NCBI RefSeq assembly: GCF_009800965.1
Contig: NZ_WUAF01000009.1
Location: forward strand, 1-64,000
Direction of reading: 5' to 3'
Source of the DNA: Cognatazoarcus halotolerans
GTDB lineage: Bacteria; Pseudomonadota; Gammaproteobacteria; Burkholderiales; Rhodocyclaceae
DNA length: 64,000 nt
The notes beneath the pieces were generated by a model. The model did no database searches, was not told the origin of the DNA, and saw only the letters and a list, made by a program, of their open reading frames with translations. Numbering within the stretch: the stretch's first letter is position 1; each line of letters opens with the position of its first letter. This document shows, in pieces, positions 18,174 through 27,862 of the stretch. The position numbers were made by a program, and so were the translations under genes.

Positions 18174-18608
18174 TCAGCCGCTCATTCGCTTGCTGCGCGA
18201 CTCATGACGCTCCTGCGCCTCGACGGTATACACCGCGGTCGGGCGAGCAATCAGCCTCGCGATTCCAATCGGTTCGCCGCTTTCTTCGCACCAGCCGAAG
18301 GTCCCGTTGTCGATGCGGGCGATAGCCTGGTCGATCTTGTGCAGGAGCTTGCGCTCACGGTCTCGCACGCGAAGCTCCAGCGTGTGGTCCTCCTCGAGTG
18401 AGGCCCGATCGGAAGGGTCGGGCGTCGATTCGAATTCCTGAAGATGACGTGTAGTCTGCTGTGCGGCGCCCAACAACGCGTCGCGTTCGTCGACCAGCCT
18501 CGCCCGAAAAAACGCCAGCTGGCGCGGATTGAGATATTCGCTGGCCGGAGCGGCGAGCATTTCCGCCTCGCTCGGCAAGCTGTCGAATTCGATGTTATTT
18601 GTATTCAA
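18174..18608 (-). CDS. DksA/TraR-family regulator lacking the zinc cysteines
   Basis: A 144-residue DksA paralogue. Translation is placed at a TTG (18608) preceded by GAGGGGGA; no ATG fits. The coiled-coil region keeps the tip motif DPSDRAS (DxxDxA, which acts in the RNA polymerase secondary channel) and LELRVRDRERKLLHKI. In the zinc-finger domain, GWCEESGEPIG and AVYTVEAQ replace the usual CxxC...CxxC, leaving one of four cysteines. This resembles zinc-independent DksA2-type proteins induced under zinc limitation. It is expected to modulate RNA polymerase with ppGpp. Confidence 0.88.
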   Translation of the reverse strand: MNTNNIEFDSLPSEAEMLAAPASEYLNPRQLAFFRARLVDERDALLGAAQQTTRHLQEFESTPDPSDRASLEEDHTLELRVRDRERKLLHKIDQAIARIDNGTFGWCEESGEPIGIARLIARPTAVYTVEAQERHESRSKRMSG

Positions 18609-18912
18609 GCGTCTTCCCCCTCGTCCGCTGCGCCCCGCCGCCGCGGTACCGCAGGCATGGCCCCGTGCATCCGGCGGATGGCCACCTCCACCATACACTC
18701 CTAAACCGCGGCCGGGTTGGTCGGAATCATGGACGACGCTCGTCCAGCCGACAGCCAACATCCCCGCCGCGATGCACGCCTGCCGATCTTCGACGACAGC
18801 GGAGTAACCCGCCGGCATCCTTGAGCGCGGAATCGTGCGGGCGTTTGAGCACCTTGCTCGCGGTGCTACAATCCGTCGATTCTGCGGTTCGTGCGATTCC
18901 AGGAGCACCTCC
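18609..18912. other. Divergent intergenic region, dksA-like / TSUP
   Basis: About 300 bp between two divergently read genes. It must hold both promoters and the ribosome sites GAGGGGGA (minus) and AGGAG (plus, 18901-18905). No clear promoter boxes, Zur site or hairpin could be picked out by eye. Confidence 0.35.
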
Positions 18913-19662
18913 TTGTTCGATTATTTCGTGCCCGGCATCGCGGCCTTTCTCGCCGGCATTCTCAACAGCATCGCCGGCGGCGGCACTTTCCTGACTTTTC
19001 CTGCGCTGGTCTATGCCGGAATCCCGCCGGTGGCCGCAAATGCGACCAGCGCGGTGGCGGTATTCCCCGGTTACCTTGGTGCGGTGGCCGGCTTCCGCAA
19101 GGAGCTGGCGGCACTCGATCGCACAAACCTTGTGCGACTGATTCTTCTGAGCCTGGTCGGCGGCCTGGTCGGCGCCTTGCTGCTACTGGTCTCGTCGAAC
19201 GCTTTCTTTTCCTTGATCGTGCCCTTCCTGCTGCTCGCCGCGACGGCCTGCTTTGCGTTTCAGGAAAAGATCCAGCGCTGGACCGCAAGCAGCCGTCTTG
19301 CGGTGAAACCATACGGCGCGACCGGCAGCGTGCTTGTGGCCATCTACGGCGGTTATTTCAACGGCGGCCTCGGTATCGTTCTGCTGGCGCTCTATTCGCT
19401 GTGGGGCATGGAGAGTCTGAACACGATGAACGGCCTCAAGAATGCGGTTTCGTTCATCATTTCCGCGATTTCGGTACTGACCTTTGCTCTGGCCGGTGTC
19501 GTCCATTGGCCGGTCGCAGCGCTCATGATGGTGGCAGCCATCGTCGGTGGCTATGCCGGGGCGTGGCTTGCCCGCAAGCTCAGCCGAAAGACCGTGCGGG
19601 GGATCGTGATCGCGATCGGCCTGATCATGAGCCTGGTGTTCTTCGGCCGTCTGGTGGGCTGA
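18913..19662 (+). CDS. TSUP family (TauE/SafE) membrane permease
   Basis: A 249-residue integral membrane protein, started at the TTG at 18913 because AGGAG lies 7 bp before it and homology begins there (LFDYFVPGIAAFLAGILNSIAGGG). The family hallmark GGGTFLTFPALVYAGIPPVAANATS and the repeat-two counterpart GGYFNGGLGIVLLALYSLWG are present, with about eight hydrophobic segments. TSUP proteins carry sulfite, sulfonates or other anions out of or into the cell; the substrate is not evident here. It converges with arfB, 11 bp apart. Confidence 0.9.
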   Translation: MFDYFVPGIAAFLAGILNSIAGGGTFLTFPALVYAGIPPVAANATSAVAVFPGYLGAVAGFRKELAALDRTNLVRLILLSLVGGLVGALLLLVSSNAFFSLIVPFLLLAATACFAFQEKIQRWTASSRLAVKPYGATGSVLVAIYGGYFNGGLGIVLLALYSLWGMESLNTMNGLKNAVSFIISAISVLTFALAGVVHWPVAALMMVAAIVGGYAGAWLARKLSRKTVRGIVIAIGLIMSLVFFGRLVG

Positions 19663-19673
19663 TCCGCCGTCGA

Positions 19674-20072
19674 TCATTCACCGACCTTGCCCCGCTCCGC
19701 CTTTAACGCGGAGCGCCGGGCCTTGTGCTCGAGGCGCCTCGCCACCGCCCGGCGCCCAGGCCGGGTCGGCACGCGCTTGCGCGGCACGACCGCGGCCCCG
19801 GCAATCAGATCGTGCAACCTGGCCAGCGCATCGGCGCGATTCTTCGCAAGACTGCGAAACTGTTGTGCCTTGATGACCACGACCCCCTCCGCGGTGATGC
19901 GCTGATCGCGGAGCCGCAACAGTCGCTCGCGGAGTGCCTGCGGGAGGGACGAGGCGGCGATATCGAAGCGCAGATGAACGGCAGTGGAGACCTTGTTGAC
20001 GTTCTGCCCGCCGGAACCCTGGGCACGAATGGCGGTGATTTCGACTTCGCCGGGAAGGATCTCGAACTGCAT
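19674..20072 (-). CDS. arfB: Ribosome-rescue peptidyl-tRNA hydrolase ArfB
   Basis: A 132-residue class-I-release-factor-like protein (YaeJ/ArfB) starting MQFEILPGEVEITAIRAQG; a start 7 codons upstream is also open. The catalytic GGQ lies in AQGSGGQNVNKVSTAVHLRFD. The basic C-terminal tail (RKRVPTRPGRRAVARRLEHKARR) is the part that enters the empty mRNA channel of stalled ribosomes. It releases nascent chains from non-stop complexes. Length and motifs are normal for the family. Confidence 0.95.
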   Translation of the reverse strand: MQFEILPGEVEITAIRAQGSGGQNVNKVSTAVHLRFDIAASSLPQALRERLLRLRDQRITAEGVVVIKAQQFRSLAKNRADALARLHDLIAGAAVVPRKRVPTRPGRRAVARRLEHKARRSALKAERGKVGE

Positions 20073-20162
20073 GCCGCCTCTATCCGATCGCACGCGTGAA
20101 ATTGGCGTTCGGGCAAGCCCAAGGGGCGGATACGCGCGCGAGCGCAGATCGTGCCGCGAGCC

Positions 20163-23100
20163 TCATCCTTGCGCCTCACAGCCCAGCAACTCGCCAAAGA
20201 TCCGGGCCGGCACGGGAGGGCTGAAGAGATAGCCCTGGCAGGCATGGCACCCCTGATGTCGCAGGAAGTTCCGCTGCGCCTCGGTTTCCACGCCCTCAGC
20301 CACCACCTTGAGCCGCAAGCTGCGGGCCATGCTGATGATCGCCGCGGCAATCTCCATGTCATCGGAATCATGGGGAATGTCGCGCACGAAGCTACGGTCG
20401 ATCTTGAGCTCGTCGATGGGAAAGCGCTTCAGGTAAGCCAGCGATGAATAGCCGGTACCGAAATCGTCGATCGACAGACCGACCCCCAGCCCCTTGAGCG
20501 CACCGAGCAGCGCAATCGCCTCCTCGCCGTGCCCCATGATCATGCTCTCGGTGAGTTCCAGCCTGAGATTGGCGGCAGGCAGCCCGGTGGTGGCGAGCGT
20601 GGCGGTGATCCGTTCGACGATATCGGGCTGGAGGAGCTGACGGGCCGAGAGATTGACCGCCATCACCAGATCCTCGTGACCGGCATCCATCCACTCACGG
20701 GCATGCCGGCACGCCTCGTGAAGCACCCATTCTCCGAGCGGCACGATCAGGCCGGTTTCTTCGGCCAGCGGGATGAAACGCTGTGGCGCGATCAATCCAT
20801 TGTTCGGATCATCCCAGCGCACCAGCGATTCGCAGCCGAGCATCCGTCCGGATGCCAGATCGATCTGCGGCTGGAAATGCAGCACGAACTCACCCTGCGC
20901 CAACGCCCGCCGCAGGGCTGCCTCGAGCGCCAGGCGCTCATCGGCTGCGCGGGTGAGCGCAGGCGTGTAGAAACTGAAGGTGTTGCGGCCCGACTCCTTT
21001 GCCTGATAGACCGCAACATCCGCATGCTGGATCAGTTCGGTACCGGTCTGCCCGTTGTCCGGGTACATCGAGATCCCGATACTGGCGCCCATGTACACCT
21101 GATGTCCGCTCGGCAATTCGAATGGTTTGTCGAGAAGCTCGAGCAATTCGCGGGCGACGCGGGCGGCATCGTCCGAGCGCCTGAGATTTTCGAGAATCAG
21201 CAGGAATTCGTCTCCGCCGAGACGCCCGAGCGTATCCTCGTCGCGGACCCGTTCGTGCAGGCGCCGAGCGAGTGCGCCGAGCAATTCGTCGCCAACGGGA
21301 TGCCCGAGGCTGTCGTTGACGTTCTTGAAGCGGTCCAGATCGATGTAGAGCACGCCGACACTGCACTCGTGGCGCTGGGCGCTTTCGAGCGCATGCTCGA
21401 GCCGCGACTGCAGCAACAGCCGGTTGGGCAAGGCGGTGAGAGGATCGTAGTGGGCCAGATGCTCGAGCCGCGCCTGGGAATCCTTGAGCTGGCTGATATC
21501 GGTCATCACCCCGACGTAATTGCAGGGAAGCCCTTCCGCGTCGAGCACCGTGCTGATCGTGAGCAATTGCGGATACAACACGCCGTCCTTCCGGCGATTC
21601 CAGATTTCACCCTGCCAATGACCGGTTTCGGTAATGCTGCTCCACATCGCTTCGTAGAAGGCGCGATCCTGCCGGCCCGATTGCAGGATCCGCGGGTTCG
21701 ATCCCAGTGCCTCTGCTTGCGGGTAGCCGGTAATCCGCGAATAGGCAGGATTGACCGCGACGATCCTGGCCTGCAGGTCGGTAATCACGACACCCTCCCG
21801 GGTGCTCTGCAACACCGCAGCGGCCTGCCGAAGGGATGCATCGGTCCTGGCCCGTTCGACGGCGAGCCCGCCGAGGCGTGCGAATTCGCCGATCAGATCC
21901 AGTTCGTCCTGGGTCGGCGAGCGCGGCTCGTCGTAGTAGATGCCGAAGGTACCGAGCACGCGGCCGGCTTCGTCCTTGAACGGAATGGACCAGCAGGCCC
22001 GCAAGCCGGCGGGTTCCGTCACCACCAGGTAATCCGCCCAGTAAGGATGGGTGCGGATGTCACCGACGATGACCGGCTCGCCGATCGCCGCCGAGGTTCC
22101 GCAGGACCCGCGGCCAACGCTGGGCTCGAGCGCGTTGACCGCATCGTTGTAGAAGTCCGGCAGGCTCGGTGCCGCCACGGTGTTCAACAAACCGGTGAGG
22201 GGATCGCGGAGCAGCACCGACACGCGGGTTTCCGGCTTGATCCGTTCGAGCCGCGTGGCAATCTGCAGCAGGATGGATTCGAGCGATCGCTTGGCCATCA
22301 ATCCGTCGAGTACCGCGACGCGGGTTTCGCGCAACTGATCGGCAAGCTTGCGGGCAGTCACGTCCTGCCATGCGCCGATCAGCTCTTCACAGCCGGGCGT
22401 CTCCGAAGCCGCACAACGCAGCTCATCGCGGATCCAGCACATCCGCCCGTTTCCGTCGAAGAATCGGTATTCATGTGCGATCTGCCCTTCTCCGGGCGAC
22501 ACCGCAAGGGCTGCGCTCGCCGCGTCACGGTCTTCGGGATGAACGTGCGTCTGCCACCATCCGGGCACCATCGCCTGCTCGGGCGTGAAACCCATCCGCT
22601 GAGCGATGTTGCCGCTTACCCAGGTGCACGTCACCTCGCCCGCCCGCTTGCGCAGCGTGTAGAGGACAACCGGGCTGGTCGCCAGCACATGGCCGAGCCG
22701 CTTCGACGTTTCTCGCAGGCTCATGCGCTCGCGCGCCAACTCGGCCTGCCGATGCACCTTGTCGAGGGTGGCGGGCAGCTCGTGAAGGTAGCTCGCGTGC
22801 TTGAAGATGTAGTCATCGACCCCGAGGCGGATCGCCTGGGCCGCCACCGCCTCGGTGCCCTGGCCGGTCACCATGACGATCGGTATGTCCAGCCCGCGGA
22901 AGGTGCGCACGATCTTAACCACGTCGAGCGCATCGAGGCCCGGCAGTCGATAGTCCAGCAGCACGACATCGAAGTCGGCCGGCTGCGCACCGTTGGAGGG
23001 AAGAAGGTCGAGGACGCTGGCTGCATCCTCGACCACGGTCAGTTCGATATGTGGCGCCGCGCGGGCCAGATGTCGCCTGGTCAGCTCGATATCGGCCGCG

Positions 23101-23525
23101 GTGTGCTCGGCGTAGAGGACACGCAGCCGCTGGGCGCAGAACGTGCGCGAGCGCTGCGACCGACTGCAGGCGCTTTGCATCGTCGCGGCCAGTTGCTCGG
23201 CGGAATCGGACCCCTTGGTCAGATAGTCGTCGGCCCCCGCCTGAAGCGCGCTCACTGCCGCCTGCTGGTCACCCGAGCCGGTGAGCATGATCACCGCGAT
23301 CGGCAGCACCCGCGACCTGATCCACACGAGCAGTTCGAATCCGGAACCGTCGGGCAGGTTCAGATCGATCAGCGCGGCATCGAAAACGCCGCCCTCGTCG
23401 ATACGGGCCCGCGCTTCGGCAAGCGTGGCGACCTGGGTCAGCGCGAGATCCGGGACGGCCCGCCGCAGCGCGCGCGCAGCCAGATCGGCATCGACCGGAT
23501 TGTCCTCCACGTGAAGTACGCGCAT
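20163..23525 (-). CDS. Dual-receiver PAS/GAF GGDEF-EAL protein
   Basis: About 1,120 residues. The ATG at 23525 (MRVLHVEDNPVDADLA) is preferred; a GTG start 13 codons earlier would overlap the preceding gene. Order: REC1 (DLNLPDGSGF, Asp acceptor), REC2 (LLDYRLPGLDALDVV), PAS, GAF (about 430-570), PAS, GGDEF (LGRLGGDEFLLIL, intact, so a cyclase is likely), EAL (GCESLVRWDD, LELTESMIM, DDFGTGYSS, AEGVETEAQ). The EAL tripeptide reads ESL but the metal-binding residues are otherwise present, so phosphodiesterase activity is possible. No membrane segment, so cytosolic. It is third in a signalling operon. Confidence 0.93.
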   Translation of the reverse strand: MRVLHVEDNPVDADLAARALRRAVPDLALTQVATLAEARARIDEGGVFDAALIDLNLPDGSGFELLVWIRSRVLPIAVIMLTGSGDQQAAVSALQAGADDYLTKGSDSAEQLAATMQSACSRSQRSRTFCAQRLRVLYAEHTAADIELTRRHLARAAPHIELTVVEDAASVLDLLPSNGAQPADFDVVLLDYRLPGLDALDVVKIVRTFRGLDIPIVMVTGQGTEAVAAQAIRLGVDDYIFKHASYLHELPATLDKVHRQAELARERMSLRETSKRLGHVLATSPVVLYTLRKRAGEVTCTWVSGNIAQRMGFTPEQAMVPGWWQTHVHPEDRDAASAALAVSPGEGQIAHEYRFFDGNGRMCWIRDELRCAASETPGCEELIGAWQDVTARKLADQLRETRVAVLDGLMAKRSLESILLQIATRLERIKPETRVSVLLRDPLTGLLNTVAAPSLPDFYNDAVNALEPSVGRGSCGTSAAIGEPVIVGDIRTHPYWADYLVVTEPAGLRACWSIPFKDEAGRVLGTFGIYYDEPRSPTQDELDLIGEFARLGGLAVERARTDASLRQAAAVLQSTREGVVITDLQARIVAVNPAYSRITGYPQAEALGSNPRILQSGRQDRAFYEAMWSSITETGHWQGEIWNRRKDGVLYPQLLTISTVLDAEGLPCNYVGVMTDISQLKDSQARLEHLAHYDPLTALPNRLLLQSRLEHALESAQRHECSVGVLYIDLDRFKNVNDSLGHPVGDELLGALARRLHERVRDEDTLGRLGGDEFLLILENLRRSDDAARVARELLELLDKPFELPSGHQVYMGASIGISMYPDNGQTGTELIQHADVAVYQAKESGRNTFSFYTPALTRAADERLALEAALRRALAQGEFVLHFQPQIDLASGRMLGCESLVRWDDPNNGLIAPQRFIPLAEETGLIVPLGEWVLHEACRHAREWMDAGHEDLVMAVNLSARQLLQPDIVERITATLATTGLPAANLRLELTESMIMGHGEEAIALLGALKGLGVGLSIDDFGTGYSSLAYLKRFPIDELKIDRSFVRDIPHDSDDMEIAAAIISMARSLRLKVVAEGVETEAQRNFLRHQGCHACQGYLFSPPVPARIFGELLGCEAQG

Positions 23526-23536
23526 GCTGTTGAAGC

Positions 23537-23968
23537 CTAGGATGGTGGATGATTGATCAGACACCAGTACAACTCGATCTGCGTCGCGACGTCCATGAAT
23601 TTTTCGAAGTTGACCGGCTTGACGATATACGAGTTGGCACGCAGGCGATACGCGGCCTGCACGTCGCCATCCTCGTCGGACGAGGTGAGCACTACGACCG
23701 GCACGCTCTGGCTGACCGGCGTGTCGCGCAACTGCTGAAGGACCTCAAGCCCGCTTACCCGCGGCAGCTTCAGATCAAGGAGGATCACCAGCGGCAAGGG
23801 CTCGCCCGCAACCCAGCGCGGCACCATCTCCAGCACCTCCTGGCCGTCGCGGGCCACCTCGATGGGATTTGCAAAATTCCTGCGCTTGAAGGCACGCAGC
23901 GTCAGATCCAGATCGACCGGATTGTCCTCGACGAGCAGAATCGGGCGCATATCGGTTTCGGTACTCAT
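23537..23968 (-). CDS. Single-domain response regulator (CheY/Rcp1-like)
   Basis: A 143-residue stand-alone receiver. The acidic pocket is in LLVEDNPVDLDLTLRAF, the phospho-acceptor Asp in VILLDLKLPRVSGLEVL, the Thr/Ser in VVVLTSSDEDGD, and the Lys in SYIVKPVNFEKF. There is no output domain. It overlaps the histidine kinase stop by 4 bp (ATGA) and ends 11 bp before the GGDEF-EAL gene, so it probably relays phosphate between them. Rcp1-like receivers typically pair with PAS/phytochrome-type kinases. Confidence 0.93.
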   Translation of the reverse strand: MSTETDMRPILLVEDNPVDLDLTLRAFKRRNFANPIEVARDGQEVLEMVPRWVAGEPLPLVILLDLKLPRVSGLEVLQQLRDTPVSQSVPVVVLTSSDEDGDVQAAYRLRANSYIVKPVNFEKFMDVATQIELYWCLINHPPS

Positions 23969-26900
23969 CGGGGAAACTCCAGGTAGAAGGTGGCACCTTC
24001 GCCGGGTGCGCTCTGCGCTCGGACACGTCCGCCCATGCGCAACATCGCCTTGCGCACGATGGCCAGCCCGACACCGGTACCCGGATAGTCCTCGGCTCGT
24101 TGCAGACGCTGGAATATCTCGAAGATTCGATCATGAAACCGCATCTCGAAGCCAATGCCGTTATCGGCGATCTCGAGCGTGATCCGGTCCTCTGTCTGAT
24201 GTCCCCGGAGACTGAGGCACGGGGACGCGACCCCCTTGGTGAACTTGATGGCATTGTCCACCAGATTGCGAATGACCATCGCAATCCCTTCGCGGTCCCC
24301 TTTCGGCACGAGGCCGTCGACCGCCACCTCGATCCGCATGCCCTGTGCTTCGATCTCCGCGCGCCGCTCATCGAGCACGCGCTCGATCTGCTCGGCCAGC
24401 GAAACCGGCTCGCCCTGCAGCGCGCGCCGCTCCATACGGGAATAGGCGAGCAGATCCTCGATCAGCCGGTTCATCTGGAGCACGCCGCGATGCACATTCT
24501 CGAGAAACAGTCGGCCCTCATCATTGAGCTGGTCGCGATGATCCTCCAGCAGCAGGCGGCTGTAGCCGTCGATGCCACGCAACGGTGCCTTCAGATCATG
24601 GGACACCGAGTAGGTGAAGGTTTCGAGCTCCTTGTTCGCCACCTCGAGCTCCCGGGTCCGCGCCTCGACGCGCGACTCGAGATCGGCGTTGAGCGCGCGG
24701 ATCTGCTCTTCGAGATGCTTGCGCCCGGTGATGTCATTGATTACCGCGACGCGCCCGACGTGCCCCCGGTAATCGATGTCATGCGAACGTGCCTCGATGA
24801 TGATCACGCTGCCGTCCTTGCGCAGGTGCTGCCACTCCCCGGCATAGGCGAGGCCACTCAGTTTCGACGCCATCTCGACAATCCTGGGTCGCTCGGCCTC
24901 GGGATAGAGATCGGTGAGCAGCATTTTCAGCGCCTCCCCCCGACTGTAGCCGTAGTGTTCGACGAAGGCCGAATTGACCGCCAGCAGCCGCAGGCTGCCT
25001 CGCTCGTAGACCAGCATCGGCGCCGGGTTGTTTTCGAACAACTGCCGATAGCGCGCCTCACTCTCACGCAGCGCCGCATCGGCGCGTCGCCGTTCCGTGA
25101 TATCGGTGACGAACCCGAAATAGGCTTCGGCAACCCCGTCCATGCCACGGACGATGTCGACATAGATCTCGATCGGCACCAGACGCCCATCCTTGCGGAT
25201 GTACTCCTTCTCGTAACGTACCGGACGCCCGGTCGCGTGCAGGGTCGCAAGGGCCTCTCGCTCCCTGGGCAACCAGTGCGCGGGCGTAAGATCACGCTCC
25301 CAATCGATCGCTGCAATTTCCTCACGGGTGTATCCGACCAGATCGAGAAACGCCTGGTTGCAGCGCCCCATCGCGCCATTGGGCAAACCGACGGCCACGG
25401 GCTGGGACGAGCGTTCGATGACATCGGCAAGAAACGCGGATTCGCGGCGCTGCGAATCAAGCTCGGCCAGTGCCAACACGCGGTCGGTCATGTCCCGCAC
25501 CACCGCGATGCATTTGGCGCCCCCGGGGAGGCTGCTCAACCGGGCCTCGTAATACCTCGTGCCACCCGGCACCGGCAATTCGTACTCGACCACCACGGGC
25601 GCCGCACCGTCGGCGAGCGCCGCGATTCCGGCCTCGATACGCGTGGCGACCTCGTGCGGCAGACATTCGACCATCCGCTTGCCGAGAAAGCGCTCGGGCG
25701 ACATGTAGAGCGTGCCGCGCCGCGCCCGATAGTCACGGATCGTGCCGTCCTTCTCGAGCAGGAAGAACATGTCGGGCAATGCCTCGAACACCGAATCGAG
25801 CACCAACTCTCCCTGCTGCGCCCTGGCCTCGGCTGCGCGACGCGCGGAAATATCCTGGATCGCCCCCTCGATGCGCACCACCTTGTCATTCTCGGCGACC
25901 GGGAATCCGATGGTCCGGACATACCGGGCGCGGCCGCGGTCGACAGCAAGTTCCAGTTCGAGGTCGTACGGCTTGCCCTGCTCCACCGCATCCTTCAAGG
26001 CCTGCGCAATGATCCTGCGCGACGCCTCCTGGAACAGGGTCAGCCACTGCGACACAGTGACGCCGGGGGTCGGTTCCAGGCCATGGATCCGTGCTGTTTC
26101 GTCGGTCCAGGAAACCCGCATGCCGGCCACATCGAGCTCCCAGCCGCCGACCCGGGCGAGGCGGCTGGTACGGTCGAGAATCGCGTGCTGGCGGCGCAGT
26201 TCCGTCTCGCCGCGCTTGCGTTCGGTGATGTCCCGGGCCACGCCGAGGATGCCGATCAGATTTCCACCCGCACCGGTGACCGGGGTATTGATCGCCTCGA
26301 ACACGCGCTCGTTCCCGTCGCGATCGTAGCTGATCCACTCGTCGATGCCGCGGGACACGCTGATGCCGGCCGCCGCCTGTTTTCCAGAAAGAAAATGCTC
26401 TGCGCGGCGGCCGATGATGTCCTCGTCACGCACGCCGAAAAACTGCTCGAAGCAGGGATTGCATCCCAGGAAGGCACCGCCCGGGTCCTTCATCCAGATC
26501 AGATCCGGCACGGTATTGAGCAGGGCCTCAACACGCGCACCGTGGCTGGCCACCGCCTGCGTCCGGCGGACCAGGCCGAAGACGAGCAGCCCACCCACCG
26601 CTGCGGCAACGATCCCCATCAGCCGAATGAGATCACCTTCGCCGGAACCGCCACGCCCCCATCCGGCAACCGGCTCGGCCGCCAGGCGCCAGCTGCCGGA
26701 CGGCAACGGGACATCGAGCGTGACCGGTCGCGAAGCGAAGATCGAGGCCTCCCCGAAAAAGACCGGCCCCTGCACGCCGCTGCCATCGGTGCCCCGCAAG
26801 GCAAGTCGCAGACCGCTGGCCGGATCCTTCAATCCGGCCTGGAGATACAGCTTATCGGCATCGATCACCGCCGACACCAGCCCCCAGAAACGCGGTGCCA

Positions 26901-27450
26901 TGACGCCGCCCTCGGCAGGCAGGAAAACCGGCTCGCGAACGATGATGCCGAGTCCGCCCTGTATCAGCGGGAGCGGGCCGGCAACGACCGTGCGACCACT
27001 CTCGCGGGCGCGCAGCGCTGCATCCCGCTGTGTCGGATGGCTTCGATAGTCCAGGCCGACAACCGACTCGTTGCCGGCCATCGGGTACATCAGCGAGACC
27101 ACCAGATCCGGGGCTCCGGCGACAAGGCGCAGAGCGCTCCCCTCGTTCACGAGGCCGCGAGCGATCGCCGAAAAACCGGCCTGATCGAGCCCAGGCTGCG
27201 CGGCAAGTACCGCGGTCAATCCGCGAGCCAGATAGATGTTGGCATTGATTCCGCCTTCGAGCCTGGCCCGCAGCGTGGCAAGCTGATCGAGGACGCCGTT
27301 CCGCTCCCGCTCCAGCGCGCGATCGCTCGCCAGGCGTTCAATCACCTGCTCGGTGGCAAACACCGCCAGTACCGCGAGGATGGCGAGCAGCCATGCGCGT
27401 GCCTTTCCGCCCACAAGATGGGCTTCCCGTTGCCGTTTCACCTTGGCCAT
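23965..27450 (-). CDS. CHASE-PAS sensor histidine kinase
   Basis: About 1,161 residues from MAKVKRQREA (ATG at 27450; the frame extends 23 codons further). Membrane segment one (ARAWLLAILAVLAVF) and two (LMGIVAAAVGGLLVFGLV) flank a periplasmic CHASE domain (SHPTQRDAALRARESG, GPLPLIQGGLGIIVREPVFL). Five PAS units follow, then the HisKA H-box SHDLKAPLRGIDGYS and the HATPase boxes RNLVDNAIKFTKG, IADNGIGF and GTGVGLAIV. It is a complete kinase without its own receiver and is coupled to the receiver gene by a 4-bp overlap. The CHASE ligand is unknown. Confidence 0.93.
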   Translation of the reverse strand: MAKVKRQREAHLVGGKARAWLLAILAVLAVFATEQVIERLASDRALERERNGVLDQLATLRARLEGGINANIYLARGLTAVLAAQPGLDQAGFSAIARGLVNEGSALRLVAGAPDLVVSLMYPMAGNESVVGLDYRSHPTQRDAALRARESGRTVVAGPLPLIQGGLGIIVREPVFLPAEGGVMAPRFWGLVSAVIDADKLYLQAGLKDPASGLRLALRGTDGSGVQGPVFFGEASIFASRPVTLDVPLPSGSWRLAAEPVAGWGRGGSGEGDLIRLMGIVAAAVGGLLVFGLVRRTQAVASHGARVEALLNTVPDLIWMKDPGGAFLGCNPCFEQFFGVRDEDIIGRRAEHFLSGKQAAAGISVSRGIDEWISYDRDGNERVFEAINTPVTGAGGNLIGILGVARDITERKRGETELRRQHAILDRTSRLARVGGWELDVAGMRVSWTDETARIHGLEPTPGVTVSQWLTLFQEASRRIIAQALKDAVEQGKPYDLELELAVDRGRARYVRTIGFPVAENDKVVRIEGAIQDISARRAAEARAQQGELVLDSVFEALPDMFFLLEKDGTIRDYRARRGTLYMSPERFLGKRMVECLPHEVATRIEAGIAALADGAAPVVVEYELPVPGGTRYYEARLSSLPGGAKCIAVVRDMTDRVLALAELDSQRRESAFLADVIERSSQPVAVGLPNGAMGRCNQAFLDLVGYTREEIAAIDWERDLTPAHWLPREREALATLHATGRPVRYEKEYIRKDGRLVPIEIYVDIVRGMDGVAEAYFGFVTDITERRRADAALRESEARYRQLFENNPAPMLVYERGSLRLLAVNSAFVEHYGYSRGEALKMLLTDLYPEAERPRIVEMASKLSGLAYAGEWQHLRKDGSVIIIEARSHDIDYRGHVGRVAVINDITGRKHLEEQIRALNADLESRVEARTRELEVANKELETFTYSVSHDLKAPLRGIDGYSRLLLEDHRDQLNDEGRLFLENVHRGVLQMNRLIEDLLAYSRMERRALQGEPVSLAEQIERVLDERRAEIEAQGMRIEVAVDGLVPKGDREGIAMVIRNLVDNAIKFTKGVASPCLSLRGHQTEDRITLEIADNGIGFEMRFHDRIFEIFQRLQRAEDYPGTGVGLAIVRKAMLRMGGRVRAQSAPGEGATFYLEFPR

Positions 27451-27862
27451 CCCCGGCGGGGTCCGCGCCGCAACACGCAAGACGGCGGACACCGCGACTC
27501 GGGCGGATCGGCACGGCACGCATGGCGCACATCATGTCCGCCGAGCCCATTGGCCGATCCGCTGACCCCTCCCATCCGAACGCCGGATGCTGTAGACATA
27601 TTCAATAGCTCAATCGCGGTTCAATCATCGCCGCCAACCCAAGGGCTCCGCGCTTCTCGAAGCACACCGCTGCGATGCGCGGCGGGACGCAGACGTCATG
27701 TTGCTGCGGCAACCGGGCCACCGCAAGCCTGTCGCGAAAAATGTGAGATTTTCGGCCCGCTACCGCCCGTCTCCTTAGCAGCCACTGACGGACGGCGCCA
27801 CAACGCTGCGCCCCGCGCTTCGGGACATCGGCATTCCGCGCAATGGATCGCCGGAAACGTGC
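27451..27862. other. Intergenic region between mscS-like and kinase genes
   Basis: About 410 bp with no supported gene; overlapping frames are shadows. It must hold the promoter of the kinase operon (minus strand). A short inverted repeat CGAAAA-N8-TTTTCG lies at 27735-27754. TTGAAC and AATATG-like boxes are present around 27600-27620 on the minus strand but are weak. Confidence 0.3.

Noticed and set aside
20529-23540. A 1,003-codon open frame on the plus strand
   Set aside because: It lies antisense to the GGDEF-EAL gene, shows no family motifs, and its composition (His/Arg/Gln-rich) is that of a shadow frame in GC-rich DNA.
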